Of a stretch of DNA of 64,000 nt, positions 7,935 to 16,749 are shown one piece after another (within the stretch, counting starts at the first letter, position 1; each line of letters begins with the position of its first letter). The position numbers and the translations under genes were made by a program. The notes below the pieces were generated by a model. That model was not told the DNA's origin, ran no database searches, and worked only from the letters and a program-made list of their open reading frames with translations. The DNA comes from JANYJZ01 sp964523395 (GTDB lineage: Bacteria; Bacteroidota; Ignavibacteria; UBA10030; SZUA-254), in assembly GCA_964523395.1 (NCBI GenBank), contig CAZFXS010000002.1:62001-126000 (forward strand). Reading direction: 5' to 3'.

Positions 7935-8957
7935 GTGACAACCCGGCACAAATACTCCAAAGAACTCTACACGAACAAGAAGGAAGGCTCGCTTCCCCAG
8001 CTGATCATCGCGGAGAACGAGAATATGCAATCGAAGTTTGTTGTTCAGAAAGTACTGGAGCTTCGCGAGCAGGGAATCGCGCTGAACGATATTGCCATTC
8101 TCTTCCGTTCATCGTTTCTTTCATTTGATCTTGAAATTGAGCTCACCAAGGCAAACGTCCCGTTTGTGAAATTCGGCGGCTTCAAGTTTATTGAAACCGC
8201 GCATGTAAAAGATATGATTGCCTACCTTCGCGTTCTCGATAATCCGAAGGATGTTATTGCGTGGAATAGAATTCTTCTGCTTATCGACGGCATAGGTCCG
8301 CGATCAGCGGAAAAAATTATCGATGATATCCTGCAAAAGCGCGCCGCCGAATCAGTCGTAGCATCGTTTTGGGAAACATACAATTCCCACCCTGCATCCG
8401 TGAAAGAATTGTTCGGATTGCTGAAATCCATCGCATCAAACCGGTATTCTCCATCAGACAAAGTTTCACGGGTCATTACGTACTACCACCCAATGTTCAA
8501 ACATCGTTATGATGATCATACTAAAAGGAAAAAAGACCTGGAAATGTTCGAGCAGATTGCCTCGCGGTACACCGACATCGGTTCATTGTTAAGTGATATC
8601 GCACTCGAGCCGCCAAACGAAAGTGTTACAGACATTACTTCACCCGGAAAGAACGATGAATACCTCGTGCTCTCTACAATTCACAGCGCGAAGGGATTGG
8701 AATGGAATAGCGTGTTCGTACTCTACGCGTTGGATGGCAGATTCCCAACACTACACGCGGCGGAAAGTGTTGAGGAAATGGAAGAAGAACGCCGGCTGAT
8801 GTACGTTGCATGCACGCGCGCGAAAGAAAATCTGTTTATCACTTACCCGATTAATGTGTACGACAGAGAAACCGGAGTTATCTTAACCAAGCCGTCACGG
8901 TTTCTGGAGGGTCTCAACGATAAATTACTGGAGCCGTGGGTGATTGACCAGGAATAA
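7935..8957 (+). CDS. UvrD/PcrA-type DNA helicase, C-terminal half (split gene)
   Basis: This continues the helicase begun at 6106. It starts (GTG at 7935, or an inner start) with KYSKELYTNKKEG, the segment expected right after motif IV in UvrD-like proteins. It then carries DIAILFRSS, the 2B domain, motif V in STIHSAKGLEWNSVFVL and motif VI in RLMYVACTRAKENLFI. The reading frame differs from that of the N-terminal half. The protein lacks Walker A and B and cannot hydrolyse ATP by itself. The 3' end overlaps the end of the convergent phosphatidyltransferase gene by 33 bp. No ribosome-binding site stands out before 7935. Confidence 0.88.
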   Translation: MTTRHKYSKELYTNKKEGSLPQLIIAENENMQSKFVVQKVLELREQGIALNDIAILFRSSFLSFDLEIELTKANVPFVKFGGFKFIETAHVKDMIAYLRVLDNPKDVIAWNRILLLIDGIGPRSAEKIIDDILQKRAAESVVASFWETYNSHPASVKELFGLLKSIASNRYSPSDKVSRVITYYHPMFKHRYDDHTKRKKDLEMFEQIASRYTDIGSLLSDIALEPPNESVTDITSPGKNDEYLVLSTIHSAKGLEWNSVFVLYALDGRFPTLHAAESVEEMEEERRLMYVACTRAKENLFITYPINVYDRETGVILTKPSRFLEGLNDKLLEPWVIDQE

Positions 8958-9818
8958 TTTTTCTGCAAGAACAAACCGCCGGTATATCACGTTTGCCAAC
9001 CAGATTCCATTCATCAGAAATATATTCAATAGCAGGTACAAGTATAATTGATTAAACAACGAGCAAATTGTAAGCAAAGCAAATTCAGTCCCGAAGCCCA
9101 GCAAACCCGAAATTCTAAGCCCCACCCTATCCCCGTACCACTCCCGCTGATTTTCATCTTTCACCTTATCTCCTTTACACCAACGGTCAATGGTAAACAT
9201 CATTTTATCCTGCCACGTGTAGAGAAGGTTGAATACCACCTGCAGTCGTAACGCAACCTGGTCACCTTTTCTGTCTTCTTCTGTCACTTCTTCGATAATC
9301 CGGTTCAGTTTGTATTTCTCTTCCAAATGCAGAAACGATGCCTGGTAAAACACGTGATGAGAAACTCTCAGCGTGATACCAAAAAAGGAAAGAACCCCCA
9401 TCAGTATTGTTTGATTTCCCGGATGAGACTGATAGACAACATACGTGACCGCCCCAAACAGCACAATATCCACAGCAAAATCTCCGATGGAATCAAGGAA
9501 TCTCCCCCTTCTGGAATATTGCTGCTTCGCGCGGGCAAGCTGACCATCTGCATCATCGAAAATATCTTTTGCAGTGACCAGCAATCCTGCGACCGCAATT
9601 GCAACAGGTGAACCAATCAAGTATGTTGCCGCGGCGGCAAACCCCAAAAGTATTGCAATTACTGTAACTCCGTTTGGAGTAACCGGAGTCGGGTACAACA
9701 ACCAGACGACGACAGCCGCAGCCGGACGCAGCAAATAAATATTAATCAATTCGTCTGCGTAATATGCATTGGATTTTAACGACTGTTTGAAAAACACTAC
9801 CGGGCTCGACCTCTGCAT
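8925..9818 (-). CDS. CDP-alcohol phosphatidyltransferase (copy 1)
   Basis: A membrane enzyme that moves a phosphatidyl-type group from a CDP-alcohol to a second alcohol in phospholipid synthesis. The family motif D-x2-D-G-x2-A-R-x8-G-x3-D-x3-D is intact in DDADGQLARAKQQYSRRG followed by RFLDSIGD. At least five hydrophobic helices are present. The open frame extends upstream, but the ATG at 9818 places the start two bases after the stop of the preceding gene, which is the sensible start (297 residues). The acceptor alcohol cannot be told from sequence. It is a paralogue of the gene at 9821-10678. Confidence 0.85.
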   Translation of the reverse strand: MQRSSPVVFFKQSLKSNAYYADELINIYLLRPAAAVVVWLLYPTPVTPNGVTVIAILLGFAAAATYLIGSPVAIAVAGLLVTAKDIFDDADGQLARAKQQYSRRGRFLDSIGDFAVDIVLFGAVTYVVYQSHPGNQTILMGVLSFFGITLRVSHHVFYQASFLHLEEKYKLNRIIEEVTEEDRKGDQVALRLQVVFNLLYTWQDKMMFTIDRWCKGDKVKDENQREWYGDRVGLRISGLLGFGTEFALLTICSLFNQLYLYLLLNIFLMNGIWLANVIYRRFVLAEKLFLVNHPRLQ

Positions 9819-9820
9819 TT

Positions 9821-10678
9821 TCACCGCTCTTCCTTTGAAACCATTCTGCGATGAATTGCACGCTGAATACCATAAGCAACCGCGAGAAGCAGATTTCCGG
9901 GAATCAGCACTATCCACAAAAAAATATCTATTCTACCGGCAAACGCAGACAGAATAAGAATCGTCCTGTTTGTGGTAGGCCCGAGAAAACTCCAACACCG
10001 GATCATAGCTTTGTTATGTGCGCTGTATACATCACCGGAAAAGTTCTTTGACAAATCAGAAGTATCAATATTTCCCTGGACAGTAAGATAGCGGAGATAT
10101 ATGTTCAGGGTGTAATAACGGATTCCTTTGTTATTTGCAGATTCCATCTCTTTCACGCGAGAGGACATTGTATCGAACTCCCGGGGCGTAAAGTTTTTCT
10201 CACCGCGGATAATTGAAATATATTCATTCTGGTAATGATCGAATACGATCGCATGCACGGCACTGCTGATTCCGGCTAGAATGACAAGCAGCCAATGAGA
10301 TTCACCAGTAACCGTGAGTCCAATTCCTATGCCGAGGAATATCGCGATACTTGAAACATAATCCGCAATGCCGTCAACAAGCCTGCCAAGCGGTGTTCCG
10401 CTTTTCTGCAGTCGGGCAAGTTGGCCGTCTGCGCAATCGAAGATATTGGCAACCATATACCAAAACGCTCCCCATAACAAGGCGGATCCGATTCCGATGG
10501 AAAAATGCCAGGCAGCCACGAGCCCGCATACCATTGAAAGAACCGTTACCTGATTCGGCGTTACCGGCAACCGGTAAATTGTTTTGACAAGAACGAACGC
10601 GAGAGGGCGGTAGAAGAAAAGATCAAAGATTTCTTCCGCGTCGGGCATTTTCAGCGAGCGCCGGTATTCTTCAATCAT
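9821..10678 (-). CDS. CDP-alcohol phosphatidyltransferase (copy 2)
   Basis: Same family as its downstream neighbour, with the intact motif DCADGQLARLQKSGTPLG then RLVDGIAD. The N-terminal PVTPNQVTVLSM segment is also shared with the neighbour's TPVTPNGVTVIAI, so the pair probably arose by duplication. The ATG at 10678 overlaps the stop of the upstream gene in ATGATTGA, which indicates translational coupling. A GTG two codons earlier is the alternative start. Expected in the cytoplasmic membrane. Substrate unknown. Confidence 0.85.
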   Translation of the reverse strand: MIEEYRRSLKMPDAEEIFDLFFYRPLAFVLVKTIYRLPVTPNQVTVLSMVCGLVAAWHFSIGIGSALLWGAFWYMVANIFDCADGQLARLQKSGTPLGRLVDGIADYVSSIAIFLGIGIGLTVTGESHWLLVILAGISSAVHAIVFDHYQNEYISIIRGEKNFTPREFDTMSSRVKEMESANNKGIRYYTLNIYLRYLTVQGNIDTSDLSKNFSGDVYSAHNKAMIRCWSFLGPTTNRTILILSAFAGRIDIFLWIVLIPGNLLLAVAYGIQRAIHRRMVSKEER

Positions 10679-11027
10679 GGTCACCGGTCATAACTGATGT
10701 GATATGATTGATGATAACGAGAGCATCATCAATCGGATATGTTGAAAAGGGATAAGAAAACTGATCGGAAATCTTCGTGGTCAACCGTATTGCGGCACTT
10801 CTGACATCGGAGGGAAAGCTTTGATCCTGTGAAACATGTTGAAGCTGACGGAGTGCATCGGCTTCCCATCTAGGATGAGGATATTTTGTAAGATACCACG
10901 TTATTGCATGTCCGCATGCCCTCCGCGCACAGACCCGTGCTTTACCATCATTGCCCACCCCGGAAGCGGAACGCGCCGTTGCAAGCTCTTTTTCTATTTG
11001 TTCATGGTAATATGTTGCTGATGGCAT
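10671..11027 (-). CDS. Small helical protein, HEPN-like
   Basis: 118 residues, predicted all-helical and without a signal or membrane segment. The segment GKARVCARRACGHAITWYL resembles small HEPN-fold proteins and contains an R-x4-H pattern (R in CAR, H in CGH), which in HEPN RNases marks the active site. Fold and activity are only suggested. It lies 23 bases after the phosphatase gene and overlaps the start of the phosphatidyltransferase gene, so it belongs to the rho operon. No toxin-antitoxin partner is visible beside it. Confidence 0.7.
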   Translation of the reverse strand: MPSATYYHEQIEKELATARSASGVGNDGKARVCARRACGHAITWYLTKYPHPRWEADALRQLQHVSQDQSFPSDVRSAAIRLTTKISDQFSYPFSTYPIDDALVIINHITSVMTGDHD

Positions 11028-11050
11028 GTTTCGCCCTCCGGTACCGGCAC

Positions 11051-12283
11051 TCAGAGAAATTGCACCGATACAACAGAAACATCATCAGTAAATGATGAGG
11101 ATGCAGAAAACTTTTGCAGTTCTTCAATAAGTAACGAGCAAACTTTTTCAGGATGTTCGGCATGTGATCCGGCAAATTGCAGTAGTCGCTCACTTCCGAA
11201 TTGTTCACCTTTCGAGTTGGCAGTTTCAAGCGCACCGTCCGTATAGAGAAGCAACCCATCTCCGCGCATGAAGGGTAACTGACCGGTGGTAAATATAACA
11301 TTCTTTTTTAATCCTAATGCGAGATTGACAGTCCTGAGCGGTGTTACAACACCTGAGCTGCGAGAATAATGGAACACCGGAGGGTGTCCTGCAGTCGCAT
11401 ACATTATAGTTTGCGAAGATTTATCCAAAACTATGTAAGCAAACGTGACAAATGTTTTCTCATCTGACAGTTGCCCGATCGTTTCATTGAGATTATTCAA
11501 AACATTCAGCGGGGCGTCATCATGCTGTATTTGAGAACGGAGCGCGCTTTTAGTCATTGCAGATAAAATTCCCGAACCGACACCATGCCCGGTAACATCA
11601 GCGATAGCAATGGCAATTTTACCTTCCGATAACTGTATGATATCGAAGAAATCGCCGCCCACTTCGGTTGCCGGTACCGCAATTCCCGCAACGGAACACC
11701 AAGAAGTAGTTGTTGCAGTACGGGGCAATAATGATTGCTGAATATCCTGCGCGATTTTTACTTCTGTTTCAAGCCGTGCGCGCTTTTTTACTTCCCCCCT
11801 CACCACCTGTATAAACATGGCATACCCGCTTGCCAGCAACACAATGGCGATAGTACCGAGAATCCCGCGCTGTTCATAAATGGCATCAAGATCGTTCGGC
11901 TCTATCAAGAGAGATTCAACTGGTTTTTCTCTTTTCTCCTGAACACCAACGCTATTGCCGAGCCGGACACGAAAGCCCTCGTCGCTAAAAACAAAACTCA
12001 GGCCGCCGGAATTTAACCCGATCATTCCGGTCCAAAAGAAAACAATAAGGACCGTCACCCACCACCGTTTCCTGCCGAACAAGACTATACTTCCCGCCAA
12101 TCCACCGCAACATACTATCTGAATAAGAACAAAACTCCAGGGTACAAGCCTGATTTCCGATTCCATCAGAATCAGGAGCGGTCCCAAAACACTGAACATC
12201 AGAAACACCGCAAACGCCAGCCGGCCAATGGCCGATACCGGCATTTCTTTCCACACATCAAATGCTTTGGACTTACGTGTCAT
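11051..12283 (-). CDS. Membrane-bound SpoIIE-type (PP2C) serine phosphatase
   Basis: Signal-transducing phosphatase of the RsbU/SpoIIE type. Three hydrophobic helices near the N-terminus, an extracytoplasmic loop of about 60 residues and a fourth helix (GILGTIAIVLLASGYAMF) precede the catalytic domain. That domain opens with EVKIAQDIQQSLLP and keeps the metal-binding Asp residues in GGDFFDI, IADVTGHGVGSG, LLLYTDGALE and SFTDDVSV, so it should be active. The ATG at 12283 shares its A with the stop of the upstream gene (TAATG), which fixes the start at 410 residues. The substrate is probably an anti-sigma-factor antagonist encoded elsewhere, since none lies nearby. Confidence 0.92.
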   Translation of the reverse strand: MTRKSKAFDVWKEMPVSAIGRLAFAVFLMFSVLGPLLILMESEIRLVPWSFVLIQIVCCGGLAGSIVLFGRKRWWVTVLIVFFWTGMIGLNSGGLSFVFSDEGFRVRLGNSVGVQEKREKPVESLLIEPNDLDAIYEQRGILGTIAIVLLASGYAMFIQVVRGEVKKRARLETEVKIAQDIQQSLLPRTATTTSWCSVAGIAVPATEVGGDFFDIIQLSEGKIAIAIADVTGHGVGSGILSAMTKSALRSQIQHDDAPLNVLNNLNETIGQLSDEKTFVTFAYIVLDKSSQTIMYATAGHPPVFHYSRSSGVVTPLRTVNLALGLKKNVIFTTGQLPFMRGDGLLLYTDGALETANSKGEQFGSERLLQFAGSHAEHPEKVCSLLIEELQKFSASSSFTDDVSVVSVQFL

Positions 12284-13185
12284 TACGTCCTTGTACCGGT
12301 AATGTACCAATGCTTCGTCACATCCATCCAGAAAAACAATCCGCGCCACTTCCCGAATGAATCGTAATGGCGTTCGATAGTTTTATCGCTGACTTTTCTG
12401 CCGTTCTTGTGTATTTCGGAAAACTTCTTCCTGCACCAGCTGTCGATACCGAGATAGTCATACCGCCCCAGAAGTTTCAACAGATTTCCGGCCGCATATG
12501 GCCCGATACCCTTGACCGACCGTACCTCGGCGAAAAGCTCCACGGTCGGCGTTGTGCAGTCCCGCCACGATTCCATGTCGATTTCATTTTTAATAACCCT
12601 GCGGGAAAGTTCAAGAAGATAGGGTGAACGATAACCGGCGCGGATTTCTTTCCTCATAAATTTTTCACTGGAATCCGCAATCGCATCAGGTGAAGGAAAC
12701 GCATAACCTACACCATCTATTTTTGTTCCAAGTTTTTCGCAAAGATTATTGACCATAATTTCTGTTAACGCCCAACTGCAGTTTGTCGTACACATCATTT
12801 TCACCGCATCCTCAAACATCGTCGGTGCGCGAAGCATCCTTCCGGCGCCGTGTTGTAATATCCAACGGTATTGTTGCATTGACTTTGCATGGCGATAAAA
12901 CTCCGAATAGTCTTCTTCTATCCTTAAACAGGACTGAACAATACTTGTAAGCTCTTTCTTTTCGCCAGCACTGAGTGGTTTTGGAAAAGTGTACCGGACT
13001 TCCAACGACGAAGCATCGGGCTGATACACTTCAACCGGAATTATTTTTTCCGATGAGAGCGCTACAAACTGTTTCAGGGATCGCGTTTCTTTATTTGCGA
13101 CAAAGGGAGGAAGTGCGCTCCATCCGTGACTGTGTATCGTACTCCACAGATTAAATCCGGAAGGAACGGGAATTGTGAGTTTCAT
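12283..13185 (-). CDS. HhH-GPD DNA glycosylase (AlkA/OGG-like)
   Basis: Base-excision repair enzyme that removes damaged bases from DNA. The C-terminal half holds the helix-hairpin-helix VKGIGPYAAGNLLKLLG, followed by the GPD-loop Asp in YLGIDSW. The position where bifunctional OGG1-type enzymes carry the catalytic Lys (G-x-G-x-K) is Tyr here, so a monofunctional glycosylase is expected. The N-terminal part (about 1-100) fits the beta domain of AlkA/OGG proteins. There is no iron-sulfur cluster at the C-terminus. The ATG overlaps the rho stop (ATGA) and the stop overlaps the phosphatase start, so it sits in the middle of a coupled operon. Confidence 0.85.
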   Translation of the reverse strand: MKLTIPVPSGFNLWSTIHSHGWSALPPFVANKETRSLKQFVALSSEKIIPVEVYQPDASSLEVRYTFPKPLSAGEKKELTSIVQSCLRIEEDYSEFYRHAKSMQQYRWILQHGAGRMLRAPTMFEDAVKMMCTTNCSWALTEIMVNNLCEKLGTKIDGVGYAFPSPDAIADSSEKFMRKEIRAGYRSPYLLELSRRVIKNEIDMESWRDCTTPTVELFAEVRSVKGIGPYAAGNLLKLLGRYDYLGIDSWCRKKFSEIHKNGRKVSDKTIERHYDSFGKWRGLFFWMDVTKHWYITGTRT

Positions 13186-14300
13186 ACCTCTTCCCGCTCG
13201 CCAGCCATGCGCGCGACAAGTTTTCTGTTGGTTGGATATGTTTCAATTGCTTTCATAACGGCAAGCATTGCCTCTTTCGGCTTCATGCGATTCAGAGAAC
13301 GGCGGAATGCCTGATACCGGGGGGTTTCGCTTTTGAAAAGGAGTTCTTCTCTTCGTGTTCCGGATTCAAGAACATTAATCGCCGGATAAATTCTGTCATT
13401 CGAAAGATCGCGGTCAAGCACAAGCTCCATATTGCCCGTGCCTTTGAATTCCTGGAAGATCAGTTCATCCATACGCGAGTTGGTCTCGATAAGCGCTGTT
13501 GCGATAATGGTAAGTGTTCCCCCGCCTTCAAGCGCGCGAGCCGCGCCGAAAATGCGTTTAGGAATTTCAAGCGCGCGGATATCCACACCACCCGACATTG
13601 TTCTGCCACTGCTTTTCTGGACCGCATTGAATGCCCTTCCCATTCTTGTAATCGAATCAAGCAGAAGGACAACATCTTTTCCCGCCTCGACTTTCCGTTT
13701 TGCATATTCAAGAACGAGCCAGGCAACGCGGACATGACTCTCTCTGTCGCTGTCATTGGAGCTTGCGAACACCTCGCCGTTAATGGTACGCGACATATCC
13801 GTTACTTCTTCGGGGCGTTCATCGACAAGCAGGACAATGAGATCAATTTCCGGATGATTGGCGCTGATGCCTTTCGCGAACTGCTGCATCAGTATTGTCT
13901 TACCGGATTTCGGCGGCGCAACAATGAGAGCGCGCTGCCCCTTACCAACCGGGCACAGCAAATCGACAACACGCATGGAAACATCGTCAGGCGATGTTGT
14001 AAGTTTAATTCGCTCAGTCGGGTCAATCGCTATACGGCGGGAGAACTCCTGAAGACCGTTCCATTTGTCAATCTCGAATCCATTGACTGTCCGTATCTCG
14101 GAAACATGTTGAATTGTACGCAATCCCGGTTTATGTGCCGGTTCGATACAGCATCCTTCCCTCAAATTATATTGACGAATGATATGAGGCGATACCTGAA
14201 TATCACCGGAAAGTTTTTCAAGCTCTTGGGAAAGTGAACGTAAATAACCGCCACGCTTAAAATCGTATTCTAATAACCTTGCGTTTGAATGATTCTTCAT
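13182..14300 (-). CDS. rho: Transcription termination factor Rho, short form
   Basis: RNA-dependent hexameric ATPase that ends transcription. At 372 residues it is shorter than E. coli Rho (419). It opens directly in the cold-shock-like RNA-binding domain (LLEYDFKRGGYLRSL, then VSPHIIRQYNLREG) and lacks the usual N-terminal helical domain. The motor part is complete: Walker A APPKSGKT (128-135), LLVDERPEEVTDM, Walker B VVLLLDSITRMGRAFN, Q-loop SSGRTMSGGV and R-loop ALEGGGTLTIIATALI. It could be the cell's only Rho or a second, specialised copy. It heads a coupled operon ending with two lipid-synthesis genes. Confidence 0.93.
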   Translation of the reverse strand: MKNHSNARLLEYDFKRGGYLRSLSQELEKLSGDIQVSPHIIRQYNLREGCCIEPAHKPGLRTIQHVSEIRTVNGFEIDKWNGLQEFSRRIAIDPTERIKLTTSPDDVSMRVVDLLCPVGKGQRALIVAPPKSGKTILMQQFAKGISANHPEIDLIVLLVDERPEEVTDMSRTINGEVFASSNDSDRESHVRVAWLVLEYAKRKVEAGKDVVLLLDSITRMGRAFNAVQKSSGRTMSGGVDIRALEIPKRIFGAARALEGGGTLTIIATALIETNSRMDELIFQEFKGTGNMELVLDRDLSNDRIYPAINVLESGTRREELLFKSETPRYQAFRRSLNRMKPKEAMLAVMKAIETYPTNRKLVARMAGEREEV

Positions 14301-14474
14301 CGATACTTCAGCTAAATACTTAATAATAGGGGATATTCAAGCAGGAAAACCTTGAATCGGCGAAAGAACTGTGCCAATATGCAATTGAAATAATTGGGGT
14401 GTGTTAATATAGTGAGAAAACAGAGGAAATACAACGTAAGCTTTACTGTAGTACTGTCCTATTTTGACTTAGAG

Positions 14475-14498
14475 CACCCTTCGACTCCGCTCAGGGTG
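14475..14498. repeat. Hairpin repeat with 6-bp stem
   Basis: CACCCT (14475-14480) pairs with AGGGTG (14493-14498) around the loop TCGACTCCGCTC. The element lies in the 269-bp space between the 3' end of the glycosyltransferase gene and the rho start. There is no T-run next to it in the orientation needed to terminate the glycosyltransferase transcript. Similar short hairpin repeats are dispersed in many bacterial genomes. The rest of the space probably contains the rho promoter, but I cannot pinpoint it. Confidence 0.45.
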
Positions 14499-14569
14499 TT
14501 GCCCAACTTCATTGTGAGCGGAAACAAACCATGACGAGACCCTATAAAGTTCAAATTAGCATAGTACCA

Positions 14570-16702
14570 TTACCGCATGTTTCTCAGCCTTTTCAGGTCT
14601 GTCATGACCAATTGAGCCTTTTTGCTTCCGGGTGGAAGAATGGCCAGATGTTTTGAAAGCACTTCGATGGCTTTTTGTTTGTCTCTTCGTTGAACATACA
14701 CTTGCAAGAGATCATCATAGGCAGCGCTTAATCCGGGATCCAACTGCACTGCCTTTTGCAGCGAAAGTTCCGCCTTACCTGCATCATTCATCCTCAACAG
14801 CAGATTTCCCTGAAGCCAGAGCATCGTGGCATGATTGGGGTCAACAGCGAGATAATCTCTCACAACTTCGAGTGCATCTATGAATCTTCCCTGGTTAACA
14901 AGTAAATCAAACAGTAACCGTCGTGCCGCTATATTATGAACTTCCACGGAAATGATTTCCCGCAACAGTTGTTCGGTTTTAACAACGTTACCCTTTTGAA
15001 ATACCGCCTTCGCAAGATTAGTCACAAAGTAGCTCACCCTTGTGCTTTCCGGTGCTGTTTTCAGCCGGTCCAGGAGAGCAGGGGGAAAAGATTTAGTTTT
15101 AGAGACCGGATAAGGCTGGAAGAGCCAAATTGCCGGACCCGGCTGACCCCCGGTCGGTACAAACTCGGCGGCAAGTTTCCACTCTCTCTGCAGTGTAGCA
15201 TAGTACGAGAGAAATTCTTTGTACCGGATCGGGTCAATAGCATAGCGGTCATAATCGTAACTGGTACCGACAACCATATCAAAATCTTCGAACCAGCGGG
15301 TATCATAAAATGCCGCAACCCGTTCAGTATTTACTGCCAGAAACGGTATTGGAAATATTCTGAAGAGTGAATCAGGAAGGTGCATGCCGAAGAGAATTGT
15401 TCCGATGATCGACCCCTTTGGCATATGTTGTATAACCCATTCCTTCGCGGCAACGCGTGTATCCGGCAGTGCAACCGACTGATGATACCGCGACACACCG
15501 ATGAGCGGTTGCACAAAGAGTATCACGGTTACGATGGTAAACATCAATAGTCTGCCTCCTGGTAAAGCGAATACCGGCGTTAATACTTCAGGAAATTTCC
15601 ATTGCGCAACATAATCCCGCGCGAATATAATCCCGATCGACGCAAGAAGGATCAACGGAGGGATGACAGGCAAAAGATATCTGTCGGCACGCATATTCCA
15701 TGTGCAAATAACCGTCAGATAGATAACCGGAAGCAATCCTGCTACCGGAAACAAATTTCGCCTTCTGAACAACAAATACGCGAGCGTACAGAATGCAGCA
15801 ATGAGCAGCGGCCATCCCATATGTTCCGGCAACGAGCGTAGGAGGTAAAACTCCCAGGTTTGTTCCGTTGAACTCAACCCGAGATGACCCGCCCCCATAT
15901 GCATTTCTTCAAACTTAAAATGTGTATAGAATTCCTCGAAACTTAACACACTAAAAGGATTCGTCGCTATAAATACTATTCCTGAAAGAGCAACAGCTGT
16001 TGCCCAGTTCAGTAATTTTTCCCGCGCAAATATCTTATCATTGCGTGCAACCGTAAAAAAATGAACCGCCGTTAAAACAATTAGCAATAACGCGCCGTTA
16101 TATTTTGATGAAGCTGCAAGACCGATTGTGATACCCGACCAGACGTACCACTTTTTTTCTTCCCGTTCAGAAAGCCTGTAAAAAAATAAGATAGAAAGAA
16201 TGGCAAAGAACGTAAGTAATGTGTCGACATTAACAAGATGAGATTGTTTAATCAATAACGGTGAAACAGCCGCCAGAAATCCGGCCAGCAGTCCCGCTTG
16301 TTCGTTGACAATTTCAGTTCCAAGTCTGAAAAGAATGTACACGGTTCCAACGTCAAACAGTACCGAAAGACATCTTGAGAGGAGAATAAACACTGTTGGG
16401 TCGGCTTCATACGCGCGCTGAAAAGCTGCAAGATCGGGGAACCAGCCGATAATAAACCCGACAAGAAAGTACGCAGCCTGAATGATAAAATTTAAATAAA
16501 AAGCCAGGCCCGGATAGTGAAAAAAATGAGGATTGAAATCAACACCGGGGTTACCCCAGTTCCAGAACTTCCATGAGATTGCAAAGGGAAACGCCTCCTC
16601 GTACAATTCGGGAAGTCCCCAGTTGAGGTGCCAGATCCTTAATCCTGCCGCAAAAGCGAGAAGTAACCAGAGAAGATATTTTTTTGTAAATTGGGTAGTC
16701 AT
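14570..16702 (-). CDS. GT-C family (GT39-like) glycosyltransferase with C-terminal TPR
   Basis: Integral membrane glycosyltransferase of the ArnT/PMT type, which transfers sugar from a polyprenyl-phosphate donor on the outer face of the cytoplasmic membrane. About a dozen hydrophobic helices fill residues 10-420. The first periplasmic loop has YEEAFPF where GT-C enzymes carry their acidic catalytic residues. After a soluble region, residues about 560-700 form tetratricopeptide-type repeats (for example ALEVVRDYLAVDPNHATMLW and AELSLQKAVQLDPGLSAAYD), suggesting protein contacts. 710 residues. It is transcribed divergently from the ABC transporter pair. The acceptor is unknown. Confidence 0.85.
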   Translation of the reverse strand: MTTQFTKKYLLWLLLAFAAGLRIWHLNWGLPELYEEAFPFAISWKFWNWGNPGVDFNPHFFHYPGLAFYLNFIIQAAYFLVGFIIGWFPDLAAFQRAYEADPTVFILLSRCLSVLFDVGTVYILFRLGTEIVNEQAGLLAGFLAAVSPLLIKQSHLVNVDTLLTFFAILSILFFYRLSEREEKKWYVWSGITIGLAASSKYNGALLLIVLTAVHFFTVARNDKIFAREKLLNWATAVALSGIVFIATNPFSVLSFEEFYTHFKFEEMHMGAGHLGLSSTEQTWEFYLLRSLPEHMGWPLLIAAFCTLAYLLFRRRNLFPVAGLLPVIYLTVICTWNMRADRYLLPVIPPLILLASIGIIFARDYVAQWKFPEVLTPVFALPGGRLLMFTIVTVILFVQPLIGVSRYHQSVALPDTRVAAKEWVIQHMPKGSIIGTILFGMHLPDSLFRIFPIPFLAVNTERVAAFYDTRWFEDFDMVVGTSYDYDRYAIDPIRYKEFLSYYATLQREWKLAAEFVPTGGQPGPAIWLFQPYPVSKTKSFPPALLDRLKTAPESTRVSYFVTNLAKAVFQKGNVVKTEQLLREIISVEVHNIAARRLLFDLLVNQGRFIDALEVVRDYLAVDPNHATMLWLQGNLLLRMNDAGKAELSLQKAVQLDPGLSAAYDDLLQVYVQRRDKQKAIEVLSKHLAILPPGSKKAQLVMTDLKRLRNMR

Positions 16703-16716
16703 TATTGCAGGCTAAT

Positions 16717-16744
16717 ATATTATTTTTTCCTGAGAGATGTTCAA
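16717..16744 (-). promoter_or_regulatory. Possible promoter of the glycosyltransferase gene
   Basis: On the minus strand TTGAAC (16744-16739) and TAATAT (16722-16717) are 16 bases apart, ending 15 bases before the glycosyltransferase ATG. This 47-bp divergent space must also hold the promoter for the ABC genes. Confidence 0.3.
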
Positions 16745-16749
16745 TTATC

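Noticed and set aside
7078..7949. GCAC on both sides of the lipoprotein gene (7078-7081, 7946-7949) as a target-site duplication
   Set aside because: Four bases can match by chance, and joining the flanks at GCAC does not restore the helicase reading frame.
13734..14237. 167-codon plus-strand ORF over rho
   Set aside because: It is antisense to a strongly conserved Rho sequence, and its peptide shows no family pattern or start context.
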